Source: Eonycteris spelaea (taxonomy: Eukaryota > Chordata > Mammalia > Chiroptera > Pteropodidae). Taken from it: DNA of 64,000 bases. Numbering within the stretch: position 1 is the stretch's first letter; every line of letters starts with the position of its first letter. The notes beneath the pieces were generated by a model. That model was not told where the DNA came from. It saw only the letters and a list, made by a program, of their open reading frames with translations, and made no database searches. This document shows positions 13,010 through 20,960 of this stretch, piece by piece. The stretch spans positions 6,922,501 through 6,986,500 of the forward strand of contig PUFA01000021.1 of the NCBI GenBank assembly GCA_003508835.1, read 5' to 3'. Both the position numbers and the translations under genes were made by a program.

Positions 13010-13110
13010 AGTTTGCCCATTTAATCCTCAAAGCAAGAAAATAAGGTAGATTCTCTTACTATCATTTCAGTTTTAGAGATGAGAATAGCAACCTGTTATG
13101 TCTTACCCTG
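13010..13110 (-). repeat. MIR/L2-type fragment
   Basis: GCCCATTTAATCCTCAAAGC followed by AAATAAGGTAGATTCTCTTACTATCATTTCAGTTTTAGAGATGAG matches the minus-strand pattern 'catttaatcctcacaac...gaggtaggtactattatcatcccc...acagatgag'. Confidence 0.55.
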
Positions 13111-13257
13111 GATCCTGATATTGAAACTATATATCATATAATCCTATCATATAAGAAATGCTTGGCTAAATTTGTGTATTCAATGAACCCTCTGGAGCAG
13201 ATTATAACCCTGCTTTCCTTAGAATAGTAAGTGGGAAATATTTTTTCCATTTTTCAA

Positions 13258-13379
13258 GTATTTTTTTGTTTATATTTTATTTTTTATTAAAATTTTTTGG
13301 GTAACATTGGTTAATAAAATTATATAGGTTTCAAGTATACAATTCAATGATATGTCATATGTATATTGTATTGTGCATT
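13258..13379 (-). repeat. L1 3' end, laurasiatherian/bat type
   Basis: A T-rich tail, then GGGTAACATTGGTTAATAAAATTATATAGG and CAATGATATGTCATATGTATATTG, the minus-strand 3' UTR of bat-type L1s. It stops where the provirus begins and the expected continuation ('gttcaccaccc') is not found beyond the provirus at 19056. Either the L1 was already truncated there or the insertion fell at its edge. Confidence 0.7.
13376..13379. repeat. Target-site duplication, left copy (CATT)
   Basis: CATT lies directly before the TGAAAG start of the 5' LTR and recurs directly after the CA end of the 3' LTR at 19052-19055. Four bases is the duplication length of MLV-like integrases. The intact pair shows that both provirus ends come from one integration event. 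Confidence 0.9.
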
Positions 13380-13555
13380 TGAAAGACTGGAATGATTCCA
13401 TTTTTCTGAGTGATCCCAAGATGAATTGTACGAAAAGTTCCCCAAAGGCCAGTGGTCAAGAACAATGCCTTACCACCTGGCCAAACCAGCCAAGCCAGCT
13501 AATCGGTGGGCCCATAAGGCACCCCCACCCTTATTTCCTCCTGCACATATTCTGA

Positions 13556-13673
13556 TTACTGCACCCGGCACCTTCTGCACTCGGCCCTACCTTCTGCACT
13601 CGGCCCTTTCTGCGCACGGCCCCCTCTATACGCAGCCCCAACTGCACACGACCCCCTTTTGCACGCGGACCCA
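13556..13673 (+). repeat. Degenerate tandem repeat in LTR U3
   Basis: About seven head-to-tail units of 15-18 bp share a core like CTGCAC-CGGCCC. Two neighbouring units contain the identical CTTCTGCACTCGGCCCT, and later ones drift (GCGCACGGCCCC, CGCAGCCCC, GCACACGACCCC, GCACGCGGACCC). The array lies upstream of the CCAAT and TATA elements, where gammaretroviral enhancer repeats sit. An enhancer role is inferred. The same array is in the 3' LTR at about 18683-18800. Confidence 0.75.
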
Positions 13674-13714
13674 ACAACCTACCACCCAATCCCTTTAAAG
13701 GTCAACCTAACCCC

Positions 13715-13769
13715 CCAATCAGGTAACGCCAAGGCATCTCCCCAAGGCTTGCGGTTTTACCCTTTAAAT
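13715..13769 (+). promoter_or_regulatory. Core promoter elements of the 5' LTR (CCAAT and TATA-like)
   Basis: CCAAT at 13715-13719 is followed 44 bp later by TTTAAAT at 13763-13769, the usual order in gammaretroviral U3. Transcription would start about 25-30 bp downstream, near 13790-13800, and the AATAAA at 13849 falls inside R. Positions are visible; the start site is inferred. Confidence 0.65.
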
Positions 13770-13848
13770 TAGGTCCCAGCCCCTCGGTCGGGGCTCCTCT
13801 CAACCACTGCTGCGTCAGTGAACGAGTGGGTCCAAACTCGAGTTTGTC

Positions 13849-13854
13849 AATAAA
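13849..13854 (+). terminator. Polyadenylation signal in 5' LTR R region
   Basis: AATAAA in the context GTCAATAAACTCCC, followed by T/G-rich sequence. It lies in R as in MLV-like LTRs. The functional copy for proviral transcripts would be the one in the 3' LTR at 18977-18982. Confidence 0.7.
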
Positions 13855-13925
13855 CTCCCTTTGCGCTTGCATCGGTGTCAGTTTCCTTCTTGGCTCGTGG
13901 AGTTCCAAACCAGGGCATTACATTT

Positions 13926-13943
13926 TGGGGGCTCGTCCGGGAT
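13926..13943 (+). other. Primer binding site, tRNA-Pro type
   Basis: TGGGGGCTCGTCCGGGAT starts three bases after the CA end of the 5' LTR. This is the 18-base complement of the tRNA-Pro 3' end used by MLV-like retroviruses to prime minus-strand DNA synthesis, and it appears intact. Confidence 0.95.
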
Positions 13944-14453
13944 CTCCACAGCCTTGAAGGGACACACCGGAGGGAACCTCCCGGCCTGGCCACCCGGTAA
14001 GTGTTTCTTTGTATTTGTGTGTTACTTCTCCAGGAGATTCCGACCCGGGTATTATTCTAAACCTGTAAACTCTGAAAAACTCTGACATTCTGTGCAGCAT
14101 AAAGTGGTATTGGGTGGACGCACCCACGGGCCACGGCTGCAGGGGCTTAGGAGACGTCCTAAACCCCATCGGGGTTCCACTACTAGGTAGAGGAACCATC
14201 TGGGTCTTTGGACCGCCTGAACAGAGTCTTTGAAATTTTGTTGTGTCCTGTCTGTCCAGTCTTGCGTCAGTCCGGACCTCTCTGATGTACTGCTATCCTG
14301 TCTTGGCTATAATTTTCTTTTGCTTTTTAGCCTGCTCTTTGTCTCTGGACTAGCAGCAGCTGCACCTTCTGAGTGGACTCTTGGTCAACGACTCATCCTG
14401 GCTCTCGCCTATCTTGCCTTTCGGCCTATTTTCCATTTTTCTTTGTGTCTAAC
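13944..14453 (+). other. Proviral 5' leader with splice donor
   Basis: Untranslated leader between the primer site and the gag ATG. CCCGGTAAGTG places a strong splice donor with its GT at 13997-13998, the expected position for the env-message donor. The rest is where a gammaretroviral packaging signal would lie. I did not fold it, so no specific packaging element is claimed. About 510 nt is typical for the group. Confidence 0.7.
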
Positions 14454-14663
14454 ATGGGTCAGACTACTTCTTCTCCCCTAGATCTCCTGACCAGCCACTT
14501 CAAAGATGTTCGCGAGCGTGCTCATAGGCTCTCAGTAGAGATCCGGAAGAACAAATTAGTCACTTTTTGCAGTGCGGAATGGCCATCCTTCAACGTCGGA
14601 TGGCCCCCTGAAGGTTCCTTTGACCTGTCCCTCGTTTCAGCCATAGAAAACATCATCTTTTGA
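14454..14663 (+). pseudogene. gag: gag 5' remnant: truncated matrix (MA)
   Basis: The ATG at 14454 opens MGQTTSSPLD, a glycine-2 myristoylation signal typical of gammaretroviral Gag. About 69 codons of MA-like sequence follow (WPSFNVGWPPEGSFDLSL near residues 44-61) before a stop at 14661-14663. Full-length MA is about 130 residues, so the second half of MA and all of p12 are absent. The next recognisable Gag sequence, within capsid, starts about 20 bases downstream in another frame. The start was chosen for the myristoylation signal, not for the longer open frame beginning at 14373. Confidence 0.88.
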
Positions 14664-15239
14664 GGCTGCCTTTCCAGTAACCCGGCCTGACTGGGACTAT
14701 AACACAGCAGGAGGTAAGGAGAGACTCCAAGTGTACCGCCAGGCTCTATTGGCAGGTCTCAAAGTGGCCGCTAGAAGGCCCACTAATTTGACTAAGGTAT
14801 ATGATCTAAGACAGGGACAAGACGAGAGTCCGGCTGCCTTTCTAGAGAAAATGATGGATGCTTTCGCCAATATACCCCTATTGATCCTGAGAAGCCTGAA
14901 AACTTGGGGACGGTGGCGTTAGCATACATCAATCAGTCGGCACCAGACATTAAGAAAAAGTTACAAAAGATAGAGAGATTAGGTGAAAAGCAGCTTAGGG
15001 ACCTAGTTGAGGCAGCAGAAAAAGTTTATAATAATAGAGATACTCCTGAGGAAAAACAGATCAAGGCAGAGAAGAGACAGAATCGTGACCTGGCCCGGAT
15101 CCTGTTAGCTGCCACGGCTGAACCCAGGGAATGCCAACGACAGCTCAAACAACTGACATCAGAAGAAAAACCGGCAGGTAAAGGTAGGCCGCCCCTGGGC
15201 AAAAACCAATGTGCCTATTGCAAGGAAGAAGGACACTGG
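14647..15239 (+). pseudogene. gag: gag 3' remnant: capsid C-terminal part and nucleocapsid
   Basis: Capsid homology begins around RPDWDYNTAGG (frame 1, about 14680) and continues through YRQALLAGLK. It shifts to frame 3 near 14864, consistent with one lost base, and continues through [12 protein letters not shown] and a charged helical tail to nucleocapsid. The zinc knuckle has Cys at 15210, Cys at 15219 and His at 15234 ([10 protein letters not shown]). The fourth ligand, expected five codons after His, is Ala because a deletion joins Trp 15237 to pol sequence. N-terminal capsid is missing. The codon at 14904 that appears to open this frame is TTG and has no significance. Confidence 0.88.
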
Positions 15240-15604
15240 GATTCTGTGGCAGCAGGATGGCCTGCTTGCCTCCGCATCATAGCGGCAACCGCCTTGCTAG
15301 TCAAGGATGCAGATAAAATAACTCTGGGACAGTCCCTTTACATCACCACCCCTCATGCCACTGAGGGAATCCTTAAACAACCCCCTGACCGGTGGTTAAG
15401 CAATGCCAGACTCACTCATTACCAAAGCCTACTTCTCAACCCCACCAGGATTGTTTTTCAGCCGCCTACAGCTCTCAACCCAGCTACTTTGCTGCCTAAC
15501 CCGGATCTAGACGCCCCACTCCATGACTGTGCAGACATCTTGGCCCAGGTCCACGGAGTACGAGCAGACTTAAAGGACCAACCCATACCTGGAGCCTGCA
15601 CCCT
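15240..15604 (+). pseudogene. pol: pol remnant: RT thumb/connection, fused in frame to nucleocapsid
   Basis: From GAT at 15240 the frame reads [13 protein letters not shown] and then [17 protein letters not shown] (about 15376-15426), characteristic of the gammaretroviral RT connection region. Protease and the RT fingers/palm, including the polymerase YxDD motif, are absent between the zinc knuckle and this point. The open frame runs unbroken across the junction, so the deletion length is a multiple of three relative to the gag-pol readthrough frame. A frameshift at about 15600 sends this frame to a stop at 15654-15656. No protease or polymerase activity is possible. Confidence 0.88.
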
Positions 15605-16102
15605 GACGGGAGCAGCTTCGTCCGGAACGGCCAAAGGTATGCGGGAGCGGCTGTAGTCTCAGAAACAGAAGTTATATGGGCGGAGCCCTTGCCGCCCGGG
15701 ACTTCGGCCCAACGGGCTGAACTCATTGCCCTGACTAAGGCATTAACTCTAGGAAAGGACAAAACTTTGAACATTTATACTGACAGCAGATATGCCTTTG
15801 CTACTGTTCATATTCACGGAGCTATATACAGAGAACGGGGCATGTTAACTGCTGAAGGAAAAGCCATTAAGAACAAAGATGAAATCCTGGCCTTGCTCGC
15901 CGCCCTCTGGCTGCCAAAGAAACTAGCTATTATACATTGTCCGGGACATCAGAAAGCCAACGACCCAGTGTCCAGGGGAAACTCGTTAGCAGACCAAGCG
16001 GCTAGAGAAGTAGCCCAATCTGAAGTTATCTTAACTGCCAACCTCCCAGACTCAGGGGGCCCTACCTTGCCTGACAATCCCACATATACCCAAAAGACTT
16101 AA
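15605..16102 (+). pseudogene. pol: pol remnant: RNase H domain
   Basis: Frame 2 starts with the first catalytic Asp at 15605 (DGSSF) and carries the rest of the acidic set: Glu at 15719 (QRAEL), Asp at 15782 (YTDSRY) and Asp at 15992 (LADQA). The His-containing loop CPGHQKA is also present. About 165 codons are open before TAA at 16100-16102. The upstream connection is in frame 3 and integrase downstream is in frame 1, so single-base shifts bound the domain on both sides. The domain would degrade RNA in RNA-DNA hybrids. It looks intact but has no start codon or correct fusion. Confidence 0.87.
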
Positions 16103-17264
16103 ATTGGATATCAAAACAGCCCACAGCTACAGAACACCTAGGCTGGTGGCACACCGAAACAGGACAAATAATTCTCCCTAAAAAGCTAGGGGAACAACTC
16201 TTGTACAAGGTTCATCGGACTACCCACATGGGTGTACGGAAAATGCAAGACCTCATCAGGTGGGCTAATATCAGGTTCCAAGGTGCCAACACTAAAATTG
16301 AAGACATTGTAGCCCAGTGCCGAGCATGCCGGATGACAAACACCAAGCGGAACACGGCACAACCCGGTTCCAGGTTACGAGGAACCAGACCAGGTGCTTA
16401 TTGGGAAACTGATTTCACAGAACTTAAAAAGGGGACTTTTGGCTATAAGTACTTACTTGTTTTTATAGACACTTTTTCAGGTTAGGTAGAAGCCTTCCCT
16501 ACCAAACATAAGACTGCCAACATAGTAGCTAAGAAGATTCTGGAAGACATCCTACCCAGGTACGGTTTTCCTACTATAATAGGATCAGACAATGGACCAG
16601 CCTTTACCTCCAAGGTAATTCAAGGGTTAGCATCTATAATTGGGGCAAATTGGAAATTACATTGTGCATATAGACCCCAAAGTTCAGGTCAGGTAGAAAG
16701 AATGAATAGAACCCTAAAAGAGACCTTAACTAAATTAGCCCAGGAGACTGGCGGGGACTGGGTGACTCTCCTACCTTATGCCCTCTACAGGGTACGTAAC
16801 ACCCCCTATAGACTTGGTCTGACCCCCTTCAAAATAATGTTCGGGAGACCTCCCCCAATAATCCCGCTCTCCAGACTGAAATAATTAATAATCTTGATAT
16901 TGATGACAATCTGCTTATTCGATCTCTCCAAACCCTACAACGTGCTCATAGGGACACCTGGACCAGATTAAAAAGTCTGTACGAGGCTGAACCACCTCCA
17001 CAGCCTCATACTTTTCAGCCGGGCGACTGGGTTTTCATCAGAAGACATTACCGCGAGACCCTTGAACCTCGCTGGAAAGGACCTTACCTAATCATCCTGA
17101 CAACACCCACCGCTCTCAAGGTTGACGGCCTCACCGCTTGGATTCATCACGCCCCGCCAGCCTGCAGACCTCCACGCTCTCCAGGACCAAATCCACCCCC
17201 CGTAACAATGGACAGTCTCCAGAGACTCTGGCAACCTCTAAAAATCTGCATACAAAAACTGTAA
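16081..17264 (+). pseudogene. pol: pol remnant: integrase with one nonsense codon and a frameshift
   Basis: Frame 1 holds an HHCC-type zinc domain (VHRTTHMG with two His near 16213-16225, then QCRACRM near 16318). The catalytic core follows: Asp at 16411 (TDFTEL), Asp at 16588 (SDNGPAF) and Glu at 16696 (GQVERMN), the last two separated by 35 residues, so DD35E is complete. TAG at 16483-16485 replaces an expected Trp codon (one G to A change). At the C-run near 16853 the homology moves to frame 3 and continues through the C-terminal domain (RWKGPYLI, about 17070-17094) to TAA at 17262-17264. Frame 1 itself stops at 16882-16884. Confidence 0.9.
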
Positions 17265-18120
17265 GACTATTAATTTTTCTTTTTTACATATGCTCTGTCA
17301 CTGCCGAGTACAACTGCCACCAAACCTAAGGTATGAGAGCTTATAGCAACTGAGACAGGCAAAGTTGTTGCCAAAAATACTACCAGTCACAGTGCTCCAG
17401 AGATCAGGGTTGATTTATGCCGGCTTGCCAAAGACCCACTCAATGTAGTATTACCGTCCAGCCCCATGACCGGACGTTATAAGGGCGGACCCGGCTGTGG
17501 CACATTATCAGCTGAAAAGAATCTCTTAAGGCTAGGACTCTATGTCTGTCCTAATGGAAAATCTAGAAAATGCAAGGGCAATAGACAATTTTCTTGTGCT
17601 AATTGGGGATGTGAAACTATCTCCACTATAGATAACTATAAAAAACAAAATGACAATCATATCAAGCTAATAAGGGGACCAAAACCCTCTACCTGTTCTC
17701 CAGGGTCATGCAATCCCCTTATAATTACCATCAAGACAGGAAACCCTGCGGACAACACTATTGGTTGACAGGACAGACGTGGGGTATTAGATTATACCAG
17801 ACTAGATACGATTTAGGATTATATTTTACTGTCCAGGCTAAAGATCTTCCTAGAAAGCCTCACCCTATAGGACCCAACAGCCCCCTCAAATTCCGGGGCC
17901 ACCTCAAATTCCTCCGGCCCACAAACCCGAGGTAACTGTTTCTACAAACACCGGTCCTGCTCCAACTCTAGCTTCCCTAATACCACGGACATTTGAACAG
18001 CAGCCAGAACCGGAAGAAGAATTAATAACTATGTTAACAAAGGTACATAAGGTCCTAAATAAGACCTCCCCAGATATAGGACAAGATTGTTGGTTATGCC
18101 TAAACCCTAAACCCCGGTAG
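17205..18120 (+). pseudogene. env: env remnant: surface subunit (SU), frameshifted
   Basis: A signal-peptide-like stretch (VRLLIFLFYICSVTA, about 17262-17306) is followed by TAA, with no matching ATG in its frame. ATG 17208 lies in the pol frame and yields 18 codons. Receptor-domain-like sequence is open from 17466 (GPGCGTLSAEKNLL, then NWGCETI) to 17768. It continues after a shift (LTGQTWGIRLYQTR, 17768-17810), then after another shift as a proline-rich segment ending with CWLC at 18088-18099, the SU motif that links covalently to TM. A stop follows at 18118-18120. At about 0.9 kb it is shorter than a typical 1.3-kb SU, so part of the N-terminal region is missing. Confidence 0.85.
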
Positions 18121-18489
18121 GAGCTCCCCTTAACCTGTTCCAACTTAACAATGAAAAGGAATGTAAATGGGAATCCCCTCGACTCACTTTAGGGGATATA
18201 CAAGAAAGTGGAACATGTCTTATTTAATTAGTCCCCCTGGCTAACCACCCTACTCTCGGCCTTGGCGGGACCACTTATCCTCTTCCTCCTAATAATTACA
18301 TTTAGGCCTTGTATCCTAAATCGTCTTTTAAGCCTTATCTGGGATAAATTTAACACCATCAAGCTATTTGTACTCCATCAACAGGGATATAATCTCTCTC
18401 AAAATAAAAATGAAACCCCTTTTTTTTTTAACCTGCTAATTTTTTGCTTCTGTATATACACTTGCTTGCTTAAGATTAAGCACTTTTAG
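18121..18489 (+). pseudogene. env: env remnant: SU end joined to TM anchor and tail
   Basis: After the CWLC stop, a short SU-end-like segment (LTLGDIQESG, about 18184-18213) runs into TAA codons. The frame from 18241 then gives LTTLLSALAGPLILFLLIIT, a hydrophobic membrane span with the usual gammaretroviral sequence, and a cytoplasmic tail (INRLL-like, then VLHQQGYNLS) ending TAG 18487-18489. The furin site, fusion peptide, heptad repeats, immunosuppressive-type region and CX6CC motif that should lie between are absent, so most of the TM ectodomain (several hundred bases) is deleted. No fusogenic product is possible. Confidence 0.85.
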
Positions 18490-18495
18490 TATCTT

Positions 18496-18507
18496 AAGAA
18501 GGGGGAA
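18496..18507 (+). other. Polypurine tract
   Basis: AAGAAGGGGGAA lies directly before the TG start of the 3' LTR. It is the RNase H-resistant primer for plus-strand DNA synthesis and has the usual sequence and position. Confidence 0.92.
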
Positions 18508-19051
18508 TGAAAGACTGGAATGATTCCATTTTTCTGAGTGATCCCAAGATGAATTGTACGAAAAGTTCCCCAAAGGCCAGTGGTCAAGAACAATGCCTTA
18601 CCACCTGGCCAAACCAGCCAAGCCAGCTAATCGGTGGGCCCATAAGGCACCCCACCCTTATTTCCTCCTGCACATATTCTGATTACTGCACCCGGCACCT
18701 TCTGCACTCGGCCCTACCTTCTGCACTCGGCCCTTTCTGCGCACGGCCCCCTCTATACGCAGCCCCAACTGCACACGACCCCCTTTTGCACGCGGACCCA
18801 ACAACCTACCACCCAATCCCTTTAAAGGTCAACCTAACCCCCCAATCAGGTAACGCCAAGGCATCTCCCCAAGGCTTGCGGTTTTACCCTTTAAATTAGG
18901 TCCCAGCCCCTCGGTCGGGGCTCCTCTCAACCACTGCTGCGTCAGTGAACGAGTGGAGTCCAAACTCGAGTTTGTCAATAAACTCCCTCTTGCGCTTGCA
19001 TCGGTGTCAGTTTCCTTCTTGGCTCGTGGAGTTCCAAACCAGGGCATTACA
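18508..19051 (+). repeat. 3' LTR of the gammaretroviral ERV
   Basis: This 544-bp LTR follows the polypurine tract directly and starts TGAAAGACTGG. CCAAT is at 18842-18846, the TATA-like TTTAAAT at 18890-18896 and AATAAA at 18977-18982, where transcript 3' ends would form. It matches the 5' LTR throughout apart from three one-base indels, so the two copies have barely diverged since integration. Confidence 0.96.
18977..18982 (+). terminator. Polyadenylation signal in 3' LTR R region
   Basis: AATAAA followed by CTCCCTCTTGCG and a T/G-rich stretch. This is the expected 3' end signal for proviral transcripts and could also end transcripts entering from the left flank. Confidence 0.7.
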
Positions 19052-19055
19052 CATT
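19052..19055. repeat. Target-site duplication, right copy (CATT)
   Basis: Identical to 13376-13379 and immediately 3' of the terminal TTACA of the 3' LTR. Confidence 0.9.
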
Positions 19056-20960
19056 CAATCTTGATCACATTTTTAATTTCATTAAAGTTTTGCTTAGATC
19101 TTTATTGTCAAAGAGAGAGTACAGAATATTTGTATTTATTCTATTAATATTTCTTTATAACACCTTTGCTCATCAATCTTCAGCCTTTCTTCTATGAAAT
19201 GCTATAAATTTAATCATTTAAAACTATAAATTTTCATATAAGCAGACTTTATTTGCATTCTACAAGTTTGACAAGGGGAATTATGTCACTGATTTCTAAA
19301 CATTTTCTAATTAGCACTACAGTTTCTTACTAGGCCCAGGAGTTGTTGATCACTGGCTTGTTTTTTTCTAAATTGTAAAACTTATTATTTTTCTACTTAT
19401 CTTTGTTTGTTTTTAATTTCAGCATATTGTAACCATGAACATTTTCATGTCTTTGAAATTATTTGAAACTTGTTCTATGTCCTAGGATGCAGTTAATTCT
19501 CACACATACTTCATGATATAGAAAATCGTACGATAGATCTAGTTTGTTTACTGGGTTTCTCAAAACTACAACTCTACTGATAATTTTGGTCTCTTTGTTC
19601 TACCAATTATTAAGAGAATGTGGCAAAAATCCCCCAAGTGATGGTGGATTGTCTATTTCTACTTGTTCTATCGACAAATTTTGCTATATATATGTAGGCT
19701 GCATTTTTAGGTGCATCAGCTTGCTATATGTTTGATAAGTTGAAACTTATTATTTTGCGCTGACTTGTCTCCAGTGATAATGTTAGACCAAAAAAGACAT
19801 TTTTTTCTTATATTAATATCAGCATTCTTTCACATGTATTTATAAGCATTTGCCTTATATGTTTTTTCAATTTATCCACTTAGGTTTATCAATATTCTTG
19901 CTACTTTATTTGCTTGTCATTCCATTTTTTTCTTTTCATATCGTCCATATAAAATCACTTTTATTTTGCTTTAAGCAAATTCCTTAATATTTGCCTTAGA
20001 AAGGGTCTGTGGTGGTAAACACTTAAAATTTTCTTGATCTAAAATGTCTTTATACTGTTCTCATTTGCGATAGATATTTTCAGTCAATACACAGCTCTTA
20101 TTGCTATTTTTTTCATCCTCTCAGCACATTATGACTTTTTTATGGTAATTAAGAAATCAGCTCTTAGGATAATTCTCATGTCTTTGAAGATACTGTATCT
20201 TTGGCTCCAGAAGCTTTAAAAATCTTAGTTCTCTCATTGATGATCTAAATTTCCATTGTGATATACTTAGGTGAAGTATTCTCTTTACTTATGCTGTTTA
20301 TTATTCTTGAGCTTCTAAAAATTTGTTTACTACTTTATATAATCAGTTCTGGAAAATTCTCAGTCCCTCATCTAAATTTACCTCTTTCCCACTCATTTCT
20401 TGCAGAACATCGATTAGATATGTGATATTTCTTCTCACATTAACTTTCAATTTTTTTGAAAGCTTTTTTATCTCTTTGCTTCTCTGTGTTGTATTCTGTG
20501 TAATTTATTTAGATTTATCTTGACTCACTGATGTGATCTTCAGATGTTCCTGATTTGCTTTTGAACCTGCCCAATTACTACTGATTTCTCTTCATATATT
20601 TTTCTCTTTAGAATCCTTTCAAAACTGCTTGTTTTTATATAGCTCTTATTATAAATATACTTTCAATAATTCTATTTCTTTAAATAAATGCTTTATATGA
20701 TTATTTGATATTTCAGGTGGTAATTCTAATAACTGGCATTATTATGAACCTCATTCTATTTTCTACTTATCTTCTGATCCTGAAGAATGCTTTATTTTCC
20801 CTCTTATGTGTTCTATGACTTGTGACTGTGAGTTTAATTTCATGGGACTTTTCCATGGAAATTATGTGAAGGTACGTTTGAAATATAGTTTCTGCAGAGA
20901 ATGCTTGGTTTTGCTTCTGTCAGGCATTTAGAGGCATTACTTGGCACAGAGTAAATTAAA
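19056..20960 (-). repeat. L1 fragment, minus strand (ORF2 region)
   Basis: From about 19370 the sequence follows the minus strand of an old L1 ORF2: ATTTGAAACTTGTTCTATGTCC, CCAAGTGATGGTGGATTGTC, TTTTTAGGTGCATCAGCTTG, AAAATGTCTTTATACTGTTC, TTGAGCTTCTAAAAATTTG, down to about 20960. Many indels and stops leave no reading frame. Bases 19056-19369 are weaker and may belong to it. It would have encoded reverse transcriptase/endonuclease, none of it functional here. Confidence 0.65.

Larger units (their letters stand above)
13380..13922 (+). repeat. 5' LTR of the gammaretroviral ERV
   Basis: This 543-bp LTR starts TGAAAGACTGG and ends GGGCATTACA. U3 holds a degenerate tandem repeat (13556-13673), a CCAAT box at 13715-13719 and a TATA-like TTTAAAT at 13763-13769. 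The polyadenylation signal AATAAA is at 13849-13854, so R runs roughly 13790-13870, followed by a T/G-rich U5. Compared by eye with the 3' LTR it shows no substitution and three one-base indels: five rather than four C's after 'aggca' near 13522, and one base fewer near 13830 and near 13860. This copy would drive proviral transcription. Confidence 0.96.
13380..19051 (+). mobile_element. Defective gammaretrovirus-like endogenous provirus (class I ERV)
   Basis: A complete LTR-to-LTR insertion of 5672 bp flanked by the 4-bp duplication CATT. In order it holds a 5' LTR, a proline-tRNA primer site, a leader with splice donor, gag, pol and env remnants, a polypurine tract and a 3' LTR. The MGQ gag start, the single nucleocapsid zinc knuckle, gag and pol in one frame, the CWLC motif in SU and the tRNA-Pro primer are all gammaretroviral traits. 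An intact relative would be about 8-9 kb, so roughly 3 kb is missing, in three main deletions (MA to CA, NC to RT connection, SU to TM anchor). Further frameshifts and nonsense codons break every gene. GC content is far above the AT-rich flanks. Megabats are known to carry both endogenous and infectious gammaretroviruses. Confidence 0.96.

Noticed and set aside
13556..13673. CRISPR-like short repeats in the LTR
   Set aside because: The units are contiguous and degenerate, without unique spacers, and lie in retroviral U3 of a vertebrate genome.
13426..14199. Open frames on both strands in the 5' LTR and leader
   Set aside because: GC-rich LTR and leader DNA gives long chance frames; the same frames recur in the 3' LTR and show no protein features.
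14904..15656. A 250-codon open frame that could be read as an independent gene
   Set aside because: Its apparent start is a TTG inside capsid sequence. The content is capsid, zinc knuckle and RT connection, so it is a segment of the ERV gag-pol remnant.
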